Under the pieces are notes generated by a model that was not told where the DNA came from, did not search any database, and saw only the letters and a list, made by a program, of their open reading frames with translations. The position numbers and the translations under genes were made by a program. From positions 1-35,097 of the forward strand of contig NZ_JAIXWA010000068.1 of assembly GCF_027482425.1 (NCBI RefSeq): 35,097 nt of DNA. The letters are read 5' to 3'. The DNA is from Flavobacterium sp. (GTDB lineage: Bacteria > Bacteroidota > Bacteroidia > Flavobacteriales > Flavobacteriaceae). Positions 18,601 to 25,200 of this stretch are shown here, piece after piece. Numbering within the stretch: the first letter of the stretch is position 1; each line of letters begins with the position of its first letter.

Positions 18601-21415
18601 ATCGGGTTCGGTAGCCACAGGGTTTACATTTAATCCAATTGTGACCACCACCTATACTTTGGTAGCCAATCAAACAGGCGGTAGTTTGTGTGGAAATTTA
18701 ACGACGATAACCATCAATGTTAAAGCGTCGCCGCCCACGGTTGCTATTTTACCTATCAACCCTTCGGTTTGTGAAAACAGTATTGTTCCGCTTTTTGGTA
18801 GTACCAGTTTAGCAACACCGTCTATTGTGCTTACTGAAAATTTTGATGCGCCAGTTAATAACTGGACTGTAGCCAACACTTCAACAGGAGGAATACCCTC
18901 TAATTCTCAGTTTACGTTACGTCCAAGTGGATATAACTATATTAATGCCTTTGGTTGGAATGTGATTTTTGCTTCTCCGACAGGAACACAATTTTATTTG
19001 GCCAACTCTGATTCCCAAAGCACTGAAGCGGGTTCAGTAACGCGTACCACGCTAACATCCCCTGTATTCAGCTTGGCAGGATATACCACGGCACAACTCC
19101 AATTTTCACATTACATTCGATTTATTTCGGGTGACCTTTTTTGGGTACAAGTATCCACTGATGGAGGTACTACTTGGACGACCATTCAGTCATTTTTGGC
19201 TTCTCAAGGAACTCCCACAGCTTTTAGTAATGTCAACTTATCTTTAGGGGCTTACCTGGGAATGAGTAATTTAAGAGTGCGTTTTAATTATGAATCAAGC
19301 TGGGGGTATTGTTGGGCTTTGGATTCCGTTTCAATTAACGGTAGCTTAGCGGCAGCACTTACTTGGGAGCCGACCACGTTTCTATTTTCCGATGCAGCAG
19401 CAACTATTCCCTATATTTCTGGAACACCTGCCAGTGTCGTCTATGCAAAACCCCTTACGACGATCACCTACAGTGCTACTCTCACAGGATCCAATGGATG
19501 TATTCGTGTAGGAACGAGTACACTTACGGTTTCACCCACAACCAATCCAGGGGTATTAGGAAGTAGTCAGCTGGTATGTTCTTCAGCCATGCCCGATAAT
19601 TTAGTTTTAACTGGGAATATAGGAAATATTATTCGTTGGGAGTCGGCCGATGATCCTGCTTTTACCGTCAATATTGCCACTATCTCTAACACCACAAATA
19701 TTTTAACACCCGCGCAAATGGGGGTGATTAATCCCATAAAGTACTATCGAGTTGTGGTGCAAAGTAGTCCGTGTAATGCTTCCTTCTCCAATATTGTCTC
19801 AGTAGCTTTACCTGTGACAACATGGAACGGAACCGCATGGAGCAATGGGGTGCCCAACGCGAATGTTCGTGCTATTTTTGCAGGTAATTTTACGTCAACA
19901 GGCAATATAACTGCGTGTTCGGTACGCATTAATTCTGGAACTATTGTATTTAATGCTGGACATTCTTTAGTGGTCACCAATAATGTAGTGGTAGCTGGTG
20001 GATCCTTGACCTTTATGGATACAGCAAGTTTGGTACAGCTTTCAGATACGGCTATCAATGGCGGAAATATTAGTTACCGACGAACTACTACGCCCATGCG
20101 TAAATTTGATTACACCTATTGGTCGTCCCCCGTAGACGCTCAAGTGTTGAATGTTTTCAGTCCGCAAACATTATCCGATAAGTTTTTTATCTATAATCCT
20201 TCCTTGGTGAATTGGGTCAATGTGGCCAACACTTCCCTTATGACGCCAGGGGTAGGTTACATCATTCGTGCTCCCAATAATTTTTCGGCAACGGTGCCCA
20301 CAGTGTTCAATAGTAATTTTGTTGGTGTTCCTAACAATGGTGTATTTGCCGTTCCAGTACTGAATTCAACAACCAATTATAACCTAATAGGGAATCCGTA
20401 TCCAAGCGCTATTAGTGCCGATGCTTTACTATCACATCCTTCTAATCTGGGGGTCATGGATGGTACGTTATATTTTTGGACCCATAATACGCCCATGGCC
20501 AACAATGGGTATACCAATAATGATTATGCTGTTTACAATTATTTAGGAGGAACGGGGACAAATGCTGCGGTGAATCCCGGGGTAAATACTTCGATTCCGA
20601 ATGGTAAAATTGCTGCTGGGCAAGCCTTTTTTATGAGAGCATTAAGTTCAGGTAATGTACTCTTTAATAATTCCATGCGTCTAGTGGGCGATAACAATCA
20701 GTTTTTCCGAATGGCACAGGCTCCTGTAACCAACACCATTGCAGCTCATCGCTATTGGTTGGAAGTGACCAATACAACAGGCGCCTACAAACAAACCCTT
20801 GTGGGCTATTCGCCCCAAGCAACATTGGGTATTGACCGTGGCTTTGATAGCGATTTCCTTAATGTAGGGTTGCCCGTAGCCTTGTATTCCGTTTTACCTG
20901 GAAATACCAAACTATCAATCCAAGGACGCCCGATGCCCTTTGAGGATGCCGATCAAGTTCCTTTAGGATTTACAGCAGCCACATCCGATGATTATACGAT
21001 TCGTTTATCGGCTTTTGATGGGTTGTTTACCGGTCAGGATATTTTCTTGCGCGATAAGTATTTGGAAGTAATCCATGATTTAAAACAAGGACCTTATCAA
21101 TTCCGTTCGGTGGCGGGTACTTTTGACGATCGTTTTGTGATTGTGTATCAAACAAGTGCATTGAATACGAGCGATTTTGATTCGGGAAGTTCGATTGTAT
21201 TATATCACAATGCCTCCGAGACTATTACGGTAGCTTCGCAAAATGAACCGATTGCGCTTGTAAAAGTATACGATGTTCGCGGCGCTTTATTAGAAACGCG
21301 AGTAGGGGAGGCCGCCACCTCATTAACGTTCCAGTTTGCCATACCACAACAAGTTCTACTCTTTGAAATTACGACTACCGACGGTCGAAAAGTGATAAGG
21401 AAATATATGAAATAA
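15602..21415 (+). CDS. GP3: giant secreted FN3/Ig/cleaved-adhesin protein, T9SS type C
   Basis: A 1937-residue exported protein. The signal peptide is short (1-28, ending VNAQ). The N-terminal beta-sandwich (about 29-255: IGFTFNYDGTDFTQ, SPNGFITMG, APNRTFVVQWTN, VQVGLRG) is shared with GP4 and GP5. FN3-like domains follow (about 256-475), then a cleaved-adhesin/MAM-like domain (about 475-640, ending YLALDDISV) and another FN3 (about 640-735). An Ig_7-like domain (about 736-955) is interrupted between its ITYYAEA strand and its CLSTRVPVTLSI strand by about 145 residues. A plain Ig/PKD domain (about 966-1040) precedes a second one split by a cleaved-adhesin-like domain (about 1044-1308). An Ig-like domain (about 1312-1405) leads into the shared C-terminal module and type C sorting domain (about 1858-1937; VKVYDVRGALL, QQVLLFEITT). 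A terminator overlaps the region just after the stop. The start is the first ATG with a basic n-region. Likely surface adhesin; no catalytic motif seen. Confidence 0.93.
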   Translation: MYKYFRFSIITILVLGVFLGSTTPVNAQVNSYNFAQNITAYTSITGGTTVFAAPWDNNTPIQVPIGFTFNYDGTDFTQCFISPNGFITMGATAPIGTNFIPLSNAAVYNPGNTGGAIAPMGGDWIANGSPIEFGIEGTAPNRTFVVQWTNANRKSGTITLPGDFDFQVRLSETSNTITFSYGNCDTSLTTTSYNVQVGLRGFDNNITQGNVFNRVQGSSQLWGNAGATTQGFANSSTLFTNPSAYPNFGLQFLFTQNPPCAIPSALPTGLILGGTSITSTSFVGNSFTAPTPAPSRYLIVRSLSATPPTSAQFVNRVFYPVGTTVSGFTVIANSNLTTFNQTGLAPGTTYHYWVIPFNEKCLGAPFYNLSSPLYASATTCFTTAVATAATAVGGNDFVANWNAVAGATSYSVDVSTNNTFTAILPAYNNFSVPAGTTSLNVTGLLPFTTYFYRVRANGPGCILNSGTITLTTTCGFFTIPYLQNFDTTAIGALPNCFVALNNNSDAQVWNVQATTFSSAPRSVILNRNTTVDMNDWLMGPGLNLTGGISYRLIFRYNTGAVAATTENLTVFYGTSQTVAGMTNNLINLTGINNSFFETVTIDFVPASSGVYYLGFRGSSIANQSYLALDDISVTLSPSCIDPTNLAVSTLTATTASIGWTASSIPPSNGYEYFLSTSATPPTAATTPTGSVGPGVTSLSLTGLIPSTFYWIWVRGNCGPNDKSVWTAEETFNTECSTPSVTSTIPVTRCGFGIGTLTATPSAGSTIRWYDTPINGAIIGTGNTITTPNTATNITYYAEARSLGAIAKLGPSSPTAQLGIRNVQTYVGQIDFSISSVTTLQSVDIFPMVSGQTGRFILRTSTNIPLATINYTTVVSGGNTLQAIPINVALDPGMYNLFFETLPASGLRMNTTNSAYPYTSSVATLEGNSVDPNFYLGAYNWRFTTQCLSTRVPVTLSITAPPTLTLSQTSLTICEGETTTVVTINGAGSYNSFTWTPNSGVSGSVATGFTFNPIVTTTYTLVANQTGGSLCGNLTTITINVKASPPTVAILPINPSVCENSIVPLFGSTSLATPSIVLTENFDAPVNNWTVANTSTGGIPSNSQFTLRPSGYNYINAFGWNVIFASPTGTQFYLANSDSQSTEAGSVTRTTLTSPVFSLAGYTTAQLQFSHYIRFISGDLFWVQVSTDGGTTWTTIQSFLASQGTPTAFSNVNLSLGAYLGMSNLRVRFNYESSWGYCWALDSVSINGSLAAALTWEPTTFLFSDAAATIPYISGTPASVVYAKPLTTITYSATLTGSNGCIRVGTSTLTVSPTTNPGVLGSSQLVCSSAMPDNLVLTGNIGNIIRWESADDPAFTVNIATISNTTNILTPAQMGVINPIKYYRVVVQSSPCNASFSNIVSVALPVTTWNGTAWSNGVPNANVRAIFAGNFTSTGNITACSVRINSGTIVFNAGHSLVVTNNVVVAGGSLTFMDTASLVQLSDTAINGGNISYRRTTTPMRKFDYTYWSSPVDAQVLNVFSPQTLSDKFFIYNPSLVNWVNVANTSLMTPGVGYIIRAPNNFSATVPTVFNSNFVGVPNNGVFAVPVLNSTTNYNLIGNPYPSAISADALLSHPSNLGVMDGTLYFWTHNTPMANNGYTNNDYAVYNYLGGTGTNAAVNPGVNTSIPNGKIAAGQAFFMRALSSGNVLFNNSMRLVGDNNQFFRMAQAPVTNTIAAHRYWLEVTNTTGAYKQTLVGYSPQATLGIDRGFDSDFLNVGLPVALYSVLPGNTKLSIQGRPMPFEDADQVPLGFTAATSDDYTIRLSAFDGLFTGQDIFLRDKYLEVIHDLKQGPYQFRSVAGTFDDRFVIVYQTSALNTSDFDSGSSIVLYHNASETITVASQNEPIALVKVYDVRGALLETRVGEAATSLTFQFAIPQQVLLFEITTTDGRKVIRKYMK
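19814..21415 (+). repeat. Shared C-terminal module, copy 3 (in GP3)
   Basis: The third paralogous module, about 530 residues. It runs from TTWNGTAWSNGVP through MRKFDYTYWSSPV (FDY at residue 1502), GYIIRAPNNF, GVPNNG, GNPYPS (1597) and a YTNNDYAVYNY block to the sorting domain. It is much closer to the GP4 copy than to GP1/GP2: MRKFDYTYWSSPV, TLSDK, NWVNVA and IRAPNNF are common to both. Confidence 0.85.
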
Positions 21416-21420
21416 CTTCA

Positions 21421-21455
21421 AAATAAAGTGTTTACCTCGGTAGACGCTTTATTTT
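21421..21455 (+). terminator. Intrinsic terminator after GP3
   Basis: A near-perfect 15-bp stem (21421-21435 with 21440-21454, two G.U pairs) closes on a 4-nt loop. Both arms carry A/T runs at the base, so it may act in both directions. It begins 5 bp after the GP3 stop. Its complement contains CTACCGAGG, resembling the core of the terminators at 133 and 21961. Confidence 0.85.
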
Positions 21456-21502
21456 GGTCTATGAAATGCATAAAAAAAGGACGAACTTGTCACTGCATCG
21501 TC

Positions 21503-21530
21503 TTAAACGACTTTTGATGTATTTTATCGA
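21503..21530 (+). promoter_or_regulatory. Direct-repeat motif pair upstream of SP
   Basis: TTAAACGA (21503-21510) and TTTATCGA (21523-21530) are spaced 20 bp start to start, ending 65 bp before the SP start codon and 30 bp before a perfect -7 element. Confidence 0.5.
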
Positions 21531-21559
21531 ATATATTTCAGTACCCTTGGGTTAGATTG

Positions 21560-21567
21560 TAGTTTTG
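21560..21567 (+). promoter_or_regulatory. Candidate -7 element of the SP promoter
   Basis: TAGTTTTG fits the Bacteroidota -7 consensus TANNTTTG exactly. No TTG lies at the usual distance upstream (the expected place reads TTTCAG), which would fit a promoter needing an activator bound at the repeat pair. The predicted leader is about 25 nt. Confidence 0.45.
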
Positions 21568-21594
21568 GCTTATAAAATATACGAAATCACAAAC

Positions 21595-21933
21595 ATGAAG
21601 ACAACCACTACTTCACCAACAACTTCAAAACGTACCCTCGTATTCTTGGCGTTGTTTTTATTTTCTGCTTTCGGAATGTTTGGTCAAGAAGTGCCTGGTC
21701 AAAAAGAAGTAACGCCCGTTCCCGCTGTTGAAGTGGCATATGAATCAGAAACCGATTTAGTAAACTGGTTTATGTCTACCAAACAAAATGCCTTAAACAA
21801 AGAGGAGCAAGCTACTACAAAAGGAGCGTCTACTTCGAAGCGTCAAATCATCACTTCGGGATCGCAACCTAATAAAGTGTTGTACCGCACGTTTGTTAAG
21901 CGTATTGCTGCTCAAGAAACCGCTATAGTTTAG
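21595..21933 (+). CDS. SP: small secreted protein of unknown function
   Basis: A 112-residue protein. The signal peptide (about 1-31) has a T/S/K-rich n-region with SKR, then LVFLALFLFSAF and an MFGQ end. The mature part is about 81 residues and charged. It has ETDLVNWFMSTKQN (about residues 52-65), a linker, then KRQIITSG (about 82-89) and NKVLYRTFVKR (about 93-103). I have an impression that similar small proteins (WFM.TKQ, then KKQ.ITSG and NR.L.RTF.KK) occur in other flavobacteria, but I cannot name a family. It has no T9SS sorting domain, so it probably remains periplasmic or associates with an exported partner. It sits between GP3 and GP4 with a terminator on each side and carries the same upstream motif. 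The start is ATG 21595; a TTG at 21565 would put extra residues before the signal peptide and is less likely. Confidence 0.85.
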   Translation: MKTTTTSPTTSKRTLVFLALFLFSAFGMFGQEVPGQKEVTPVPAVEVAYESETDLVNWFMSTKQNALNKEEQATTKGASTSKRQIITSGSQPNKVLYRTFVKRIAAQETAIV

Positions 21934-21960
21934 TTTAATATATAATTTGGTTAAGTTCTT

Positions 21961-21990
21961 AAAAGTCTGTTCTACCGAGCAGGCTTTTTT
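21961..21990 (+). terminator. Intrinsic terminator after SP
   Basis: A 12-bp stem (21961-21972 with 21977-21988, one G.U) closes on the tetraloop TACC, and the T-run extends to 21990. It contains GTTCTACCGAGCAG, identical to the terminator at 133-166. Confidence 0.85.
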
Positions 21991-22238
21991 GTTGATAAGT
22001 AAGTGGGCTGTTTAGTTTAAAATGGTCGTTTGTAGCTGGTATACAGAGGGTTGTGTGTTTTTTTGGAGGGCGAATATTTACAAATTCCTGTGTGAAATAA
22101 TCGATTTGACCATGTATTTTATCGTCAAAAATATTCACTTTATCGATTTAACTTTTCTATGGGTTTTGGATTACGATATTTACAAAAAATTAATGTAAAT
22201 TTAGCGCCTATTACAACGTTTACCGAAAACAAATCGCT
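21991..22238. promoter_or_regulatory. Leader of GP4
   Basis: The 305-bp gap between SP and GP4 has no convincing gene. A frame opening at 22159 runs into GP4 in another frame and is a shadow. The left part (about 22000-22075) is G/T-rich with no recognised element. The right part holds the triple 21-bp-phased motif (22097-22146). A -7-like TAAATTTA (22196-22203) is one base off TANNTTTG, but it lies 50 bp from the motif and lacks a -33 TTG, so the promoter is uncertain. TTTGAC (22105-22110) and GTCAAA (22124-22129) form a short inverted repeat around the middle site. Confidence 0.45.
22097..22146 (+). promoter_or_regulatory. Triple direct repeat, 21-bp phase, upstream of GP4
   Basis: ATAATCGA (22097-22104), TTTATCGT (22118-22125) and TTTATCGA (22139-22146) are each exactly 21 bp apart, so all sites face the same side of the helix. 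The last ends 92 bp before the GP4 start codon. This is the clearest example of the motif in the window. Confidence 0.55.
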
Positions 22239-25200
22239 ATGGCACAAAAAATACCTTTTTCTGTTTCGTATTTCACCAAAATCCTCCTTGTGGTGGGCTT
22301 GTGGATTGGTGTTACTTTACCTACTCAAGCGCAAGTTGCCGCCTATACCGTGCAACAGTTGGCAGCGCCAACTTCAGGTACGGCCGGATACTTTACTTCG
22401 GGAGCAACATTTAATACCAACAATAATGGTGTAGCCCATTATGGTGTTGGCTTAAATGTGGACGATGCCATTGTGCCCATTAATTTTGGTACTTTAACCA
22501 ATGGAGCGGGGTTTCAGTTTAATTATAACGGAACGAATCATTCGTCGGTCAATGTTTCTTCCAACGGGCACGTATACTTTGGCACGGCAACAGGGACGCC
22601 AGCCTCTGAGTATTTTCCGATTTCATCTGCGGCTACCAATTACAGTGGTGGGGCTATTGCAATATATGGGCGCGATATGGACTTTATTGGGACCACTGCG
22701 GGTTTAAATTTGTTTTATGGGGTTTCAGGAACGGCACCCAATCGTATTTTTAAAGTGATGTGGGTTAACCGTCGCTCAAACGGAGCTAATTCATTTGTAA
22801 ACGCACCAACTCCAGAAACTAATATGGTTTATCAACTCTGGTTGTATGAAACGACAGGGGTGATTGAAATGTATTACCAGCCCACTACATTCGGTTCTCA
22901 AGGATTAGCGTCACAAATGACAGGTCAAATTGGTTTACGTGGGGGTAGTACTGCTGATTTCAATATGTTGGTCTACCAAAGCCATACGGCGCCATGGCCG
23001 AGTACGAGTATGGCGCAAACAACAACAAATAATGCATTAAATGTCTTTACTTCGGGGAACAGTGCAACCTTGACTGCTACCATTCAAACGGCCTCTAACC
23101 GTTTGTTCCGTTGGACACCGGTTACCTGTCCGCAGCCCGGATCGCCTACCATTACCAATATCACCCACAACACTGCTACCTTAAACTGGGGGGCTGCCTC
23201 GCCTACTCCGTTCTTGGGGTATGAATATTACGTAGGCACTTCGATGACGCCTTCGGTTACGGGTTCGACGACTTCTTTAACCAGCGGTCCTTTAGTGTTG
23301 GCTTCGGGGCAAACCTATTATTTTGCTCTACGTTCGGTGTGTAGTGGTTCGGATAGCAGTGCTTGGACCACCTTGGGTTCGTTTCAAACCTATTGTGCGG
23401 TCAATGTTCCCTATTACATTGGTTTTGACGGAGCGGGGATTGCCTCTGGGGTGCCCGATAATGATTTAGTATCTATTCCAGGTATCGCCCCTTTCCATGG
23501 CGGGATGCCATTTTGTACACGCAATCAAAATGCGGGTTTAGGTAACCCATGGGTAACTTCCGATGAAGCGCGTTATACCAATATTTATATGGATTTCCAA
23601 GGGAACTTCTTGATGTATAATGGGTCCAATCCTGGAAATGCAAATCCAGCCAATACATGGTTCTTTACCAAAGGGGTCAACTTAACGGCAGGAACTTCCT
23701 ATCGTTTGCAATATTTATACAGCGGAACCGATAATCCTCCCACAGCGTTGAACCGTATGCGCGTTTCGTATGGAACTTTGCCTTTTGCGGCCAATATGAC
23801 GACACAAATCGATGACAAGCCTGATATTAAAGGAGGTCCTTCGATTTCGATTGTCAACTTCGTGCCCGCTACAAGTGGTGTATACTATTTTGGATTCAAT
23901 TGTTATTCCAATCCCAATAATGGGCAATTGGCGGTGGATGATATTTCAGTAGATTTGTCGGTATGTTTACGTCCCACGAACGTTTCTGTTGCCAACATTA
24001 CTGCCACAACCGCTTTATTGAGTTGGACAGCCCCAACACCCGCACCCTCCAACGGCTATGTATACTATGTGTCTACGTCACCCACAGCTCCGGCTTATGG
24101 TCAATCGCCAACGGGGGCTACAGGGCCGGGTGTAAACGTAACAACACTAACAGGACTTGCCGGAAGTACAACCTATTATGTTTGGGTACGCACCAATTGT
24201 GGTGGTGGTGATTTTGGGGAATGGGTAGCGTTGAACAATGCGGGTAATCCGTTCTTTACTACATTAACACCTCCACCAGCATATTGTATTCCTTCGGGAG
24301 CGACATTCCCTCAAGATCCAAATGGAATTACAAACGTAACTATTGGTTCTATTAATAATACGACGGGTATTGAGACCAATAATTATGGAAACTATTCAAG
24401 TTTAGTAACTGACGCGCCCCGAGGCGAAGTGATGAACTGTAGTATTACACTTTCCACGGGTTTTACTTACGATACCAATATTTGGGTGGACTGGAATAAT
24501 GATGGTGATTTTGCCGATGCCGGTGAATTAGTATTCCAAGGGGTATCGACCAATGCGATACCGACTACGCTGAATGCCACATTTACCGTCCCTTTAGCAC
24601 AACCATTAGGGCCAGTGCGTATGCGTATCGGTGGAATCGACTTTGGTCCTTTTACCGATCCTTGTCGTAACGGAAACTACCAAGCTTTTGAAGATTACAC
24701 TTTGAATGTGGTAGTTGCTCCACCGCCATTAACAATAAATATCAACAGTACTACTCAATGTGCAGGGGATTGTTCACCATTGATTTCAATTACTACTGCT
24801 TTAGGGAATTTTAATACGTATACTTGGAGCCCTCCATTGGGAGTTACGGGTACGGCTGCTACAGGATATACTATTTGTAGCAATACCTCCATAACCTATA
24901 CTTTAACAGGGGTTCAAACATTTCCTCCTTTCAGTACGCGCAGTGTGACATTCCGTTACAATGCGAATACGCGCCCTACACCGATTACCATCACTACGCC
25001 TTCTGGAACTAATGTGTGTTCGACAGGACCAGCACTGCCAATCAATACTTCGGGAGGATTGGTGTCAGGTTTCCCGATTTTGAATGAAGGGTTTAATGGC
25101 GCCACCAACCCATGGACAGTGGTTGGAACGGGTTCTGGTGCTCCTATTGCTAACTGGACGTTACGACCTAACAATTTTGCCGGTCCATTGGGAGCTATTG

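Noticed and set aside
21565..21594. A TTG start that would extend SP by 10 residues.
   Set aside because: It places extra residues before a good n-region and lies directly on the predicted -7 element, so ATG 21595 is preferred.
22159..22434. A 91-codon + strand frame covering the GP4 start.
   Set aside because: It overlaps the GP4 signal peptide region in another frame, and its product has no coherent features.
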